Below are positions 1-12,245 of a DNA stretch of 64,000 bases, piece by piece. The position numbers and the translations under genes are program-made. Under the pieces are notes generated by a model, which saw nothing but the letters and a program-made list of their open reading frames with translations, made no database searches and was not told the origin of the DNA. The DNA lies in NCBI GenBank assembly GCA_013398015.1, contig VZRR01008077.1, forward strand, positions 2,273,940 to 2,337,939, in the 5' to 3' direction. The DNA comes from Oreocharis arfaki. Taxonomy: Eukaryota; Chordata; Aves; Passeriformes; Paramythiidae. How positions within the stretch are numbered: position 1 is the first letter of the stretch; each line of letters starts with the position of its first letter.

Positions 1-2099
1 TCTTCAATCTCCTGTTCTTCCTACCATAAGGAGGCATCAGGTGGCTGAGTAATTCAGGCAGCTGGATAATTCAGATACTTGGATTTTCCCAAATAGCATT
101 AAAACTTCCATCAGTACTCACAGAATTGAGCTCCCTTTAGATGTGTTTGCTCACAAGCATTGCACAGCATCTTTTGTGTAATCATGACCATATTTTTCTC
201 TGAAGAATGAACCCAAATTTTAACGCTATCAGAGGTAGTTCCTGAAGATGAAATAAGGCAGCTTTCACACTACTGAATTCATGCTCCATGCCCAGATTGG
301 TACATTGGATTAATGGGGCTTCAACAGAATGTCAGTATTTTACTTGACTGGAGGTTCATAACTTCTTACACTGAGTTTCAGGGTCTGTTCTTCAACTCAC
401 TGTAATTATAATTGGCAGGGGGAACTGCTTTACAGATGACCCTCCTCCTCGAGTGACATTCCCACAAATAGAACTGAGCTCAGCGAAGTTTGCAGCACTT
501 AGGCAGAGCTCTGGACTGTATCACAAAATCTCCTTTAATAGGTTTGCCTCATTTGATGTAAAGTCCTATTGAATCTTAAAGGAAAGATCATTTGAAAGGT
601 CTATAGACGTTTCACTGATTGCCTGTCACTGAAAGGCAGCAAGTAAAGGATTTGAGTGAAAGAGTCCCTTCGAGTCCCAAATCTGTAAATCTGCCAGTCT
701 GCACAGACCCTGCATATTTAAAACTGGGGTGGATTAAAGAATTCATTTCTCTTAGAAAGATGCTGTGCATGCTACGCATCCTCTGCTATGCTGCCGGTGC
801 CTTGTGCTTTTTCGTGACAGAATCTATCCATTTAATCCGCTCCCTTCTGATTTCGAGCTTGATAACATATGGCAAGTCATCAAACAGAAATTATCGCTAA
901 TAGATAACTGACAATCAATTTCCATTATGCCCAACAAGATGTGACTGAGCTTTTTTTTCTCATGAAACATATTGATTTGCAGAGCTGATTTCCCTGTCAT
1001 TTCAAACATCTCCATGGGATATTTCTATTGAGCTCGTTGAATGCATTTGCTGCAACGAAGCAGATGCTTATTTTCTCTCTGGCCTAAAGATTATTTATTT
1101 TGCCTTTGAGTTAATCTGAAGGCCGTATATCAAAAAACCCTATCTGTTATATAAGAAAAAGTCAAACCTCAAAGGATAAACAGAGGAGGATGACACAGAT
1201 TTAGTATTGAAGTTGTTTAAGGTGACATCATTTCACAGCTTTTCATCCAAGCTGCAAGACATTTCTATGGGACGTGAGGTTATTTGCTGGAATATGGTCA
1301 GGACAAAACATGGCCACAGCCCCATAGGTTGTGGATGCTTTTACACCTGGTGCAACTGTGTTCCAGAGGGGCTGGGAAGATCCTGCCAACAGGATATACT
1401 CTGCAGTGGGACTGAGTCCACTCAAAATGCCCATTGGGGTTGAGAGCTGGCACAAAGGTGATAATGCGCAATGTAATTATGTGCAAACCTGAACAGCTTC
1501 CTGACTAGGACTGGCTCTTGCCCTGCTTCTTGGGAGGACAACTGATGCTGAAATATGGGAGAGCAGTTATAATGTCCCTAAGTAGTCATAGGAAGAAGAA
1601 AATAGAATAACGTGTCCATAGGGAACATTTGGGGCAGAAAAACATACAGGGCATCCACCTTGTCTCACCAGGACAGCTTTCAGTGTCTGGGGGTGAACAC
1701 AAAACAAGGTAACAAGAGCTGCCATTATTGTCTGTGCTACCAGGACACTGATGTATTTGCTGCTGGAGTCATCTAGGAGAGTAGCCCAGCCCTTACCAGA
1801 TGTTTAAACACTGCAGGGGCTGCTGCCATGGTATCATGGCCACATGTCTGCTCTACCTGAGGTGGCTGGGTCAGGGCACAAGTGAGGGCCACGTTAGTGA
1901 GACCTATGCAAAGTCCACTTTGTAAAAAGTGTAAGATTTTGACCAGCAAATCCCACAGTAAATGACGCAGAAGGTGAGAAGTAGGGGGAAAATAACCCTT
2001 CCAGGCTCTCAGCAGAACAGAATTTCACCATTTTAAAAAAAATTGATTTGATCATTCTCTCCAAGTAAACCTTACCTGTGTGTTTCTAAAGGGAGTAAT
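1..2099. other. Non-coding unique sequence, no gene recognised
   Basis: Open frames here are short (93 codons or fewer) and show no family motif or paired splice signals. The sequence is moderately AT-rich and has no obvious repeat. I see no RNA gene or promoter-like CpG cluster. It is best read as intergenic or intronic DNA. Confidence 0.6.
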
Positions 2100-2300
2100 G
2101 CTATCTCTATCCCTTCTAAAACCTACTAACATCATTTGACTCAGTGACTCTCCCAGGGAAGTGAATTTCACAGCATGAGTACTTTTTAATTCTTTGAAAC
2201 CTGCAAGTCATTAATTTAATCAAATGAACCATTATTCTCTAGTTCTGGGACTTAAAAAGAGGACTGATCTGTTTTTCACCCTGTCCATCAACCTTGCAAA
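2100..2300 (-). mobile_element. Ancient CR1-like LINE relic, minus strand
   Basis: Read on the plus strand, the order of short blocks around 2160-2290 (a gtgaatttcacag block, then gaaacctgcaagtcatt, then attctctagttctggg, then an A/G-rich stretch, then tgtttttcaccctgtcc) follows the reverse complement of the 3' part of old amniote CR1/L3-type LINEs. Substitutions and small indels are many, so this is a deeply decayed copy with no coding capacity. The ends are approximate. The family is assigned from memory of the consensus, not from a search. An unrelated match is possible but less likely, because several blocks are collinear with the relic at 11985-12245. Confidence 0.5.
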
Positions 2301-5300
2301 GGAAATTACTGTAGAATTTCAATCAGAGGCAGACACACTGCTTGGGACTTTTTAGAGTGATACTAGAGGAAATCACAGCAAATGTCTATTGTGAGGGTAT
2401 ACTGGTTGAACTGGGGGGCAACCTCTGTCACTGCAGCTGGTGGAAGCAACCATGCCTGTGGATTGTGCTTCTTTGATTTCCACCATATCCTTTGTGTCTA
2501 CCTGCCCAAAATTCTTCAGGATAATACCCCACACCAATAAAGTTATTCCAAAATGCAGACATCAATCCAAAGACTGAAATGCCTGAGAACCACACCACAA
2601 GAATAGAGTGGGAAACTACATTTTAAGCCAATTAAAAAGGGAACTGAAGCAGTGGGTAGTAGATTAAAGTATGTTGGATGAGTATGATGTAGTCTGGCAG
2701 TGTGCAGCAGATCTCTGCCCTCAGGAGCAACAGGATCTTATATTCTGTAGTTCTTTACCTAAACATCCAGTTTAGGTGTCCAACAGGTAATTTATCATGT
2801 ATTGTACTTCCTAAGTTACGTTGGAAAACACCTTTATTCTGTGTGTACCCAACAAAGACTAAAAAAGCTTTCAGGATGAAATCATACCAGGTACAAAACA
2901 CACCTCTGATAAAAGTTCAAGACCCAGAAATGTCAAGAATATATCTTCAGTGCTAGATGTCAGGCAGCTGTAAAAGAAGATGTGAAATAATTCAAAGAAA
3001 GAAATTAAACGCTCTATTTCACAATTCTATAACTGGGTTGCGTTTATATGTATATATGTGTATGTATGTGTACATATATCCAGCATTGCAAAACCTAGAA
3101 GTGTTTCAAGGAGAAAGATTGTGTGGAAAAATAATAGCAATGAAGTGACTAGGAAGGACAGTTAGAGAGATGAAGTATTAAATGGACACTTCATAAACAT
3201 CCTTGCACTGGGATGCACTGAAAATATTGCACCTGAAGTAATGCTGGCTGTGTCTCTTCTACTGTAAATAGATCTACTATGAGTAAGGTAGGTGCTCAGT
3301 TTAAAAAGTAATGCCAAACAGTAAAGTCATGAGGAAGAGCATGTGAATTAACTTGAAGTAATAAATGTGTTATTAGGGAAAAAATAATCCTTGCACTCTA
3401 GTGCACTCATCCATAAGAATGATGGGAAAGCAAACTAAGGGGACAGATTTATAATAGCAGAAGCTGAGACTACAGGTTTGATGGATCCCTCTTTGGGTCC
3501 TTGTTCCCACACACGATTTGGAGTGATTAAATTACTTGAAAGGCAGTCTTGGGTTCCAATTCTTTGCTCTTTACCAGGACCACAGCATGAGATACAAGGT
3601 ACATGATAAACCTTAAACCTATTTCTGCAGGAGGCGTAAAATCCTGTGAGTAAGAACAGGGTGGAGACAGAAGATGTGCTCCAAGTGGAAACAACTTCAG
3701 AGGTTTTTTTCATTAATTTTCTCTCATACGCTTTGAAAGGTTATCAAAAACACTTTTGATAGTCCATAGCTGAGTGTTCTTGGGGGAACTGGATGAGGAT
3801 TTGTCCCTGGAGATACACAAAGACACATTAGTATCTCTACAATGATGGCAATGTTTTGGTACAGGACTGTGTGTTTCATTCCATGGAAAAAGATTCTGAA
3901 CACCCTAAAAATCTACTTGGTTTGCACATTCAAAAGAAAATACACCTCTAAGTGTGAAACCAGACAGTGACAAGAAGTTTCCTCTGGTTTAAACAGAATG
4001 TTCATTTCAATTAGCTCTTCCAACCTCAAGCAAATAATTCACATTAATATCAGTGCAGTCATACTCTCTTTTTTCATATGCATATGTACAGGAAAGTACT
4101 GCTCATGGTACTCTTTGGGCCCAAGTGATCCATTTTGGTTGGGAGAACTTCAATTTTTTTTTTGCTTTATACTGGTTTGGGAATTACTGTGGGACAAAGT
4201 TGTGGGAGGCCCACAAAATACCTATGGAGGTGCCCTTGAGAAGATCAAATCTGTCTCCAGCTCCAATTCACCTTCCCAGGAGACAGATTTTGCTGGCACA
4301 TTGGCAGTGGCCAAAGGGAACCTGGACACCTGGTTGCCTCACAAACAAGCCCAGGAACAAGAAAGAATTAGATCTGGTTTGGAGTTATGATTTGCTAGAT
4401 CTGACTTGAAAACTGTATGTGGTTTCCCCGATAAGTGGTGGCGTCAGCTGCAGTTCCAGAATCGTGGTTAGGCTGTGATTTGTGCATTAAAAAAGGAGCA
4501 GGCGTACTTTGTTTTATAATATTTAACCAGAGATTGAACACAGTCCTCTGAGGCCAAGAACGTATTGATCCTGGTAAGCTTTTTACTGTCTTGTTTTGAA
4601 ATTTTTCCAAGAGCCAGACTCCTGGGAGAAGAGATAGATCCAGAATCCCAGCAAGCATCTCCCCCACAGATCTCAAACCATACACACAGCTACTTTATTC
4701 TGCTACGTTTTTAGCAGGAACAACCATGGGGTTATTCTTGTCACCGTGATTGAATTACCTGAAGGAAAGACAGCAAGTACCCCCCATGCTCATTAGCACT
4801 TTCCTCACAGCTCAGCACTGGGCACTGGCTATGTGTTAGTCTAACACGCACAGACCTCGTTGTTCACTTGGTTTGGACAACAATGTCTGTTATACGGCAA
4901 TTCTTTTCACTGCAGAAATTTTATTTTGTAGGAAATTACTTGGAGTGCTCATGTGAGTGGGATATTTTTAAATCACAACTGCAGTGAGTCACATCTTACA
5001 TCTTTCACTTTCTGAGGCTAAGACCACCAGAATCTCCTTTTTCCTTTTGTAAAATAAACTGTGTTCCTGTGGTCACCTGTGCAGACCTCATCTGTTTGAG
5101 TTCTTCTCTCCTCCTTAGCACCTGGGATGCTCTACATAAGGGCTGTCATTGGGTTCTCTGCTAATTGTCTCAAAAAAAAAAAATTGGAAAAGGTTTTGGG
5201 AAAGTCTTGCCTGATAGGATTGTATTTACATTTTTATAGGCACGTCTCATTGCTGGCTTATAGAGATCCTGCAATTAAGACAGCCAGGCCTTTCTCTCTG

Positions 5301-8300
5301 CCTCTCATTTCCAGCTGGTGTCCTCCCCAATGGGTCCATCCAAAGGAGAAATACCTTTCATTAGTCCCTGCACACATGACCTGGCAATCCGGGCAATTAC
5401 ATTTCATCCCATTATATTATTCTAGTCTGATTGTTCCAGAGTACCAATTCAGGCTTCCTTCACACTGGCAAAGCTTTTCATCTGTGTTTCACCAGCAAAG
5501 GCCCGCTCTTCATGCCAAGGTCATTATAGAAAATATCAAATGTGATCAGTCCCCAGAATGATCCTTTAAAAAACTCCAACTCAATTAGCTCCTCTTCCAG
5601 CACAATTTGTCTCACCAGTTACTTTATCCACCTGTAATTCACCGATTCATCCTCTCTGGCTTACCTTCTCATGTTCCACACAGCCCCAAACCCAGCATTT
5701 TGCTGCAATTCAGGTAGATTAGTTCCACTGAATTCCTCTGGTTTAGAACCAAATCAGGCTGGACAGAGAGATCCCACTACTCTGCAACACTCACCTCCAG
5801 TAAACACTGTTCGCTTTTTGTAATATTTTCCCATCTATCTCCACATCCTTTAATTATTCTTTCCTTCAGATTTGCCCTAAGGCTTTCCATATCTTCAAGG
5901 TCGGAGTAACTCCCTGCTGCCTCTCCCTTCCTCTTCCTCTCTTCCTGCCCACCCTCTTTTGGGCATCATGTGTGTCAGTAGCTGCCTGCTTGGCACCGGA
6001 ACCCTCTCTTCCTTTACAGGTCCATGAGTGCTTTTCCCGTGCCAAAACCTCTTTTCTCCGAGAGAGAGTGCCAGATGTCCCAAAGCTCAGTCATACTGAA
6101 TTCTTGCTACCACCTCAGATGTGATGATTTCCATTTCCTATATGCTCATTCTCGACAGGAATGCTAACCTTGCCTCCATATTTTCCATCTTTCAAAGAAT
6201 TGAGTCAAAATAGTGACTATACTTCAGGCCATATCCCAGTTAACTCTAGCTCTCTCACCATTGTGTCATAACCTATGTCCTCAATCCTTGCTATCTCTTT
6301 ATTTTCAAGAATACATTTTGCTCTTACACCAGAAAACAGATTATCAGATTCTAAAGAAAATAACATAGATTCTATAGTTTTTAAACAAACTGTGAATATG
6401 AGCTAAGCCAGTCCAAATTCATCTAAATTAATAATACTTAATTTTCTGGCACTTACGAATTTTGATGCTTAAGAATAATTTGAAATATTAAATATCCTTC
6501 TTTTAATTTATTTAATGATACAAAATCTCTCCTCCAGGGGGACAGAAGATCTTATTAACCTGTATTTATAGAAATTCTAGATCGGAAAGTTACTGCTTGG
6601 AACTGCCCTAATCCTGAGAGGGATTTAGGGGCTGAAGAAGCTTTCAGATTTATCCTGCATGTTCCATCCATCAGGTTTGACTCTGCAGACTCTGCTTGGC
6701 CTATTAATTACCTCAGTTTCAATAACCAGAGCATCTTATGAAGTGATAATTTTGCTCAAGCAAGCTGATGTGTTTTAACCATGTGTTTGCCAGCACACTA
6801 GTGTATTACCATTTATCAATAGAGCCATAACTACTGCAGCTTATCCAGCGCTGATTTATCAGTGATCCTTTTCTTTTAAATCCAGTATGGGTCCTTTTTT
6901 ACATGACAGAAAAGAAATGAGGGGTATCTAAAACCAAAAGGCCTGTGCCATACTTTATTCATAACCAGCGCACAGAGAAAGGCCAGTTTCTCAAACCCAA
7001 TCTCAGTTGAATTTGATTTATAAATAAAGAGTGGCCAAGAAGAGAATTGAGTGGGGGAGAGGATTTAAAAGGAAGTGAGAGAGCAACGTCTCCCCTGAGG
7101 GCTGAGATTTCATCTGCTCCTTTTGGCAGATATCTGACAACTGACAAACCCCGGGAAAATAGAGCTGACAGTAAGAAACGGCGAACGCAGCTTGTTAAGC
7201 AGAAGACCAAATGACACTGCTGTAATTTGCCAGCATCTATTTAAAGAAGGAGCCACAAGGACTTTGCACAGACCTTGACAGGGGACTCTGGGAGACTGCC
7301 GTCCCTGAGTTTCCCGTCTGTTCTAAGAACGCCGTTTCCAAAGGTTGAGACTGCATTAAGTTAAGGGTGTTGAAGGCAGGCAGGGATTAGCACTGTGAGA
7401 TAGAGGTGGGAGAAGAGCATCTTGCAGTGTGCTGTTGGAAAAAGAGCTTAGAGGAAAGGCAAGGGAGCGTGTTAGGATTTTAAGACCTGGTGTTCCACAG
7501 ATAATCTTACCTTTCCACTAATATCCAAACCTAGAAACTCTTCCTGACAATTGGTGGAGGTAGTCTCCAACCCACTGCAATCCTGTAGCTAAAAGGGATT
7601 CTTTCTCTTTTCTACCCCAAACTAAACTTTTATCATTTCTGTTCATTTTTTAGTCACTTTTGTCCTTTTTTTCCCCATGGAAAGTGAGAGTATTACACCC
7701 ATAAAAGAAGTGTCTTGCATTCATTTCATTCCCAGAACAAGTGGATAATCTGTCTACATGGAAGAGCAGGACTCAGCCTAGACAATTTCCTCTTTTCAAT
7801 TAAGCAAGCTGGTGTCAGCATCCAGGACCCCAGGTGCCAGGCATCAGCTCTCTGCAGCTGTGGAGGCAGTCCACAGCACCCACTGGTCCAAGGGTGCAGA
7901 GCCAGAGGTTCCTCTATGTTACACTTTTGTGTTGTTGAATTCGATCTCAAAAAAAAACCCTTTAAAACAAAGAAAATACTGAGGGGAAAGGCAAAGATCA
8001 GAAGTTGAATCACACAGGTCTGGGTACCCTGAGAATACAGACCTAAATTACTCAATTGTCCTGCCTTGGTCGCCTCGTAATAGATGCTAATACTGAAGTT
8101 GTAGTGGGAAGTACAACCTTGTATGCACATGATTTGAAGGAAGTGGGGTGTTTTTCTGTATTGACAAGTCATGCGGGGCTTTTTCCTCATTCAGGCTCTG
8201 CAAGTGTTTGTTTTACCACCAAAGAGCTTAAAAAAGATACCAATCAATTTTTTTCCCCTTCTTTTCCTCCCTTCCTCGCCACCTACCACTGAAATACTCA

Positions 8301-9105
8301 AAGCACTAAATTCACTTGCAGAAAATCCAGCCCTCAGTTTGGGGAAATTCTTCTCCCCCTGTTCCCCCTCACAGCAAGAACAGCATTTTTCTGTGACTTT
8401 TGCGATGTCTCTGTAATGAAGCAAGAGGTGAAGCATCCTGAAACAGATTGAGGGACTTAGTACGTGAGAACTGGCCCCAAGGTCATGCAAGTAGGGACTT
8501 GACCATCCAAACACAGAAGTGTGAGTCAAAAGGTTACCACTCATCAGCTCCATCAGCACAGGTCAGCTGGAAGTTTGTTTTACACTCCAAATTTCAAATT
8601 ATGGACAAGATTTTGAAGTCTTTCTACCCTTATCCCCTGAAGGAGACTCTGAAACTGTTTTTTGTAGCAGCAAAAATTAGCCTGTGATTATATAATTACC
8701 GGGAAACTAAGTCGATGGTTGTTTCCCTGAATATGATGGCACTGAAAGTATTTAAACTAATGCTTATCTCTGCACTTCTAAAATTGTGGGATCAAAGTTC
8801 AAAATTGTCAACTCCAGCAAAAAGAGGTTGTTGTCATATGCTTGTATAACACCTAGCAAAACTGAAGCCTAATCCTGCTTAATCCCTTAAGATTTATCAT
8901 TTTTTTAAAAACTTCATTTTTTAAGCAAATACAAATCCACACATGTAGAATATGGAGTGTCCAGTTCTTCTGCTGAGGAATGCTACAATTCCATACGGAA
9001 TTGCTTAAAATTGAAAGACTATTTCAAACCAAGCCCTAATTCATTTTGCATTAGTATTTATCAAAAATAAATCATATGTAGACCCTCCACAGGGCTTTTG
9101 AGGTG
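2301..9105. other. Non-coding unique sequence
   Basis: No recognisable gene. A TG/TA-rich microsatellite-like stretch lies at 3045-3080 and an A-homopolymer at about 5171-5183. The stretch 6720-6870 is AT-rich with several homeodomain-type ATTA cores and could be a conserved non-coding element, which I cannot test. Open frames up to 154 codons (7726-8190, minus) have no motif or splice context and look like chance. Confidence 0.55.
3045..3080. repeat. Imperfect (TG/TA)n microsatellite
   Basis: A run of alternating T-purine dinucleotides (TATATG, TGTATG and TGTACATATA units) forms a degenerate simple repeat. It is likely to vary in length between individuals. Confidence 0.75.
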
Positions 9106-9129
9106 CTAATTATAAATTTTAGCTGCAAC

Positions 9130-9205
9130 AAGATAAGCATTACCTCCCATTTTACAGATTGAAAAGCTGAGAAATGGATGTGAAATGAGTTTCCCTGAGC
9201 TACAG
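9130..9205 (-). mobile_element. MIR/CORE-type SINE relic, minus strand
   Basis: The plus strand reads cattacctcccattttacag, then a diverged gaaaagctgagaaatgg, then a diverged agtttccctgagctacag. This follows the reverse complement of the MIR/CORE-SINE body (cattttacagatgaggaaactgaggc... aagtgacttgcccaaggtcacacag). It is a short, heavily mutated amniote-age SINE. The orientation is inferred from the strand of the match. I rely on remembered consensus, so the boundaries are approximate. Confidence 0.5.
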
Positions 9206-11984
9206 AAGAAGACATTGCTGAAAAGCAATGTGAATGCAAGAATTAGGGGGCTGCTGTGAATGACAGACCAGGGACAAATTTTTAAACTCACTGTATTAAG
9301 TATAATGACTAACTTAATTCTTTCACATATGAATTTATTCTCTCTGGCTCATTAGTCCTACAGCTAACGAGCTCAGATACTTCACAGTGCCCATGGTGGG
9401 CTGTTTTCAGGCCCTGATCACACCCAAGTTTCTTCAGTCCTGATTTGAAAAACGTGACACTTGTCATCAAATCCCAACCTCAGGGTAAAGCACTTTGCAT
9501 ATATTATCTGCAGGCAGCAAACGACACCTCGGAGCTATAAAATATGTCAGGAGAGGGAAAGGACAGATTTGATTTTTCTCCACAACTCTGCATGCCACCT
9601 CCCCTTGTGCCTTACTCTGATCCCAGTAATCTCACCACATGTCCCTTGCCAAGCTGTCTCCAGGGCTCGCAGGTAAGGCAGTGTGCTTCCCCACGGCACG
9701 TGGTTTGTCCACATCGTCCATTTTCTCCTCCTCCCCACCTTTTCACTTGTTGTTTTACTTTGTAGATATTTGCTCATTCATTGGTTTAAGGCATTAACAG
9801 AGCAGTGATCAAATAAAAAGCCCCCAGGCATAAACATGACAAGAGAAAAAAGAGAAGAAAAATAATTTTTAAAAAATGCTGTATAGAAATTTTCTAAAAT
9901 TATATTATTCCAGTGGTATTGTACAAGTTTTGACCTTAAGCAAAGGAAAGTTGATGACTTTAATAGAGTTCCCCCAAGAAGCTCTTTCTCTTTCCTCCTG
10001 AAAAAAAAATAACCCCATCCTGCTAACATATTTTTTCATTCCTGTCTTTTAAACAAGACACTTTCCTGCCCTATCAGAGTAATCAAACCTATGATTCACA
10101 GGGCTGCCTTCAAGCTACTACCCAGGGCATGAAACAGCACTTAAAGGAAATTAATCTGAATTTTGCTTCATAGAAAGGGCATATTTTCACTTTATTTTTA
10201 AATTAAAGAAGGGAAAGTGGAAAGAAGGGGGAGCAGAGGTAGATGAAGGGTGGAGCTCATTATGAAACCACAGGGCAAAATTGGTTCACATTAGAAATGC
10301 TTCAGAGCTCAGCATTAACTTTGTTCCTTCGCAGTAAATAAGCTAGTGAGCAATAAGAAATATGTAAGTACTGCCAGGAGGGCTGTACATTGGTAGACAC
10401 AGGGGTTTGTTTAATGTCTCCCTCTACATGCATATTGTAGTTGATATTAAAAATTGGATATTAGAGTTTGCCTTGGACTATTCTATTTATTATTTGTGCT
10501 GTGATGGAGAATGAAATTCTGCATCCTGTGTTTTATGGGTGGTTAAGCCAGATAATCTAATCATCTCTCCTGGCCCTACACTCTACACAGCTGGAGGTTG
10601 CAATAAGGATTGGAAGACACCATCTTATTAAATACCAGAACTAAGCCACAATTATTGTTTCTTGCTTTGAAAGAATGCATCAAGAGGAGGGCCCTGTTAA
10701 GTCAGACAATCTACAAACATACAGTCAAGCCATGGTCTCTGCTGAGAAGTGTTTGCAGCTTAGGGTGAGAGAAACAGGCCAGAGGGGAGGGACAGGTCCA
10801 GTGGATATCCTCTCTGGTGCCTGTCAGTGTGATATGCCTGGATCCTGGCTCCATAAAAGTCCTTTCCCTGAAGATGTAGCTGTTCACCATCACTTTTCAA
10901 TAGACCCAGGATGGTTGTCCAGTGCCCCAAAGGCTATACATGGACTTTGGGGCTATACATGGGAAGGGACTCAAAACAATAACAAAGTTGGATGGACGGA
11001 AGTTGGTCCCTGCAGAGCCACCCAGGAGTCTCTGCTGCTCAGGGATCTACTGGCCAAAGCCCACCCCTCCTTTTCTTTGGCTTTGCAGGGGTCAGGATGC
11101 AGCCGTCCTGCTGTCTTGTCCTGCCTCTGTAGGGCAGGCTAGAAACCAGGGACTGTAGCACAGAGGGGATGATGCCTGGTCAGGAACAAAGACATAAATA
11201 GGACAATCTCAAAGAAGTGACTGAATGCTGCTCAGACAGCAGAGTAGCCTTTGCTGGGGCTTTAATGTGTGCTATCTAGTTCTTCCTGATGAATTTGAGA
11301 TGCTGCCAAGGGAGTTGAGTTGTTTTTTCTATGTCTGTGTGTAAGTCTGTTTAGGATGGTGAAGGACGTAAAATGAGATCCAAACATTGACAGACTCCTC
11401 ATTTGGGGATTTCAGATGCTCATTCAAGGTGTGTGTCCCTAGTCCCATGTGAGGATGGAGAACTGAGAGCCATTATACCTGGCTTTTGTCTTGCAGCCTT
11501 GCCTGCAGCCCTTCTCCTCCTTTGTTCCTGTCCTACCACCTAGGAAAAGCACATTATCTATTGTGTGCTGTGCTAGTCACATCTAAGTGGTGACCTTTCA
11601 GAGGAGTTAAAAATTTTACTGAAAGAGGAAAAAAAAAAGGTAAGGGAAAAATGTTTTTTATCGGATTCTATCAACTTTAAAACTTTCACAAATGGAGATA
11701 GTATGTGCCATGTTATTAACACTTGGGAAGATGGGAAGGGCTGACATTTGAACAGGCTTTTGCACTTTTCTCTACAATGGCAATGAACACAAATTCCAAA
11801 TTCTTGTCCTGCTAAAGATCAATCAACTTTAGCAAAAAACTCAGGAATGGCCACACTGTCTGACACCATTGAACACACAAGTCCTTAGAGAAAAGTAAAA
11901 CTGCACAATTATATATGATGTTTTCCCTAAGCCTCCTGTGGCCAGTCTGTTTAACAGGTCAAAAGATTTCCCTTTCCCAAGTAT
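9206..11984. other. Non-coding unique sequence
   Basis: No gene recognised. A short exon-like stretch ends at a good donor (cgcag|gtaagg, about 9669), but its upstream acceptor is weak and no family is visible. The 155-codon open frame at 10675-11142 has no motif. A 12-bp word (ggctatacatgg) occurs twice, at 10932 and 10951, as a small local duplication. An A-run lies at about 11629-11638. Confidence 0.55.
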
Positions 11985-12245
11985 TTCTCTAGTCTTCCTT
12001 TGAACCTGTGTATGATTGCGTCCAGACTATCCCCACGAAATGAATTATACAGGTCTACCACAAACTCCGTGAGGAACCATCTCCTCTTGCTCATTTCAAA
12101 TCTGGCTGCACCTGCTGTGAGGCTCTTTGGCTTCCAGTCTTTGGCCCCTTGCTCCTATTTCAAAGTAGACTGTGAACACTAGATCCCTTTCTGGGTGTTT
12201 ATACCCACTTCTGCCACTACTTTTTCTTCCTAGCATTTTAGTTTT
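11985..12245 (-). mobile_element. Ancient CR1-like LINE 3' region, minus strand
   Basis: The plus strand carries, in order, atgaattatacaggtctacc, then accatctcctcttgctcatttc, then ccagtctttggccccttgct, then gtgaacactagatccc, then gtgtttatacccac. This collinear order is the reverse complement of the 3' region of old amniote CR1-type LINEs, and it is better preserved here than in the copy near 2.2 kb. The copy is 5'-truncated, as is usual for CR1, and no reverse-transcriptase frame survives. Boundaries are estimated from where the resemblance fades. The call rests on recalled consensus, not on an alignment. Confidence 0.6.

Noticed and set aside
7726..8190. 154-codon minus-strand frame
   Set aside because: No motif, with other open frames overlapping it on the opposite strand. 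It has the features of chance.
9527..9676. TATA-like word followed by an open frame ending at a good donor, as a first exon
   Set aside because: There is no CpG enrichment or partner exon, and the TATA-like word lies within generally AT-rich sequence just before the ATG, too close for a 5' leader.
10675..11142. 155-codon plus-strand frame
   Set aside because: No recognisable domain. A local 19-bp-period duplication lies inside it, and there is no promoter or splice support.
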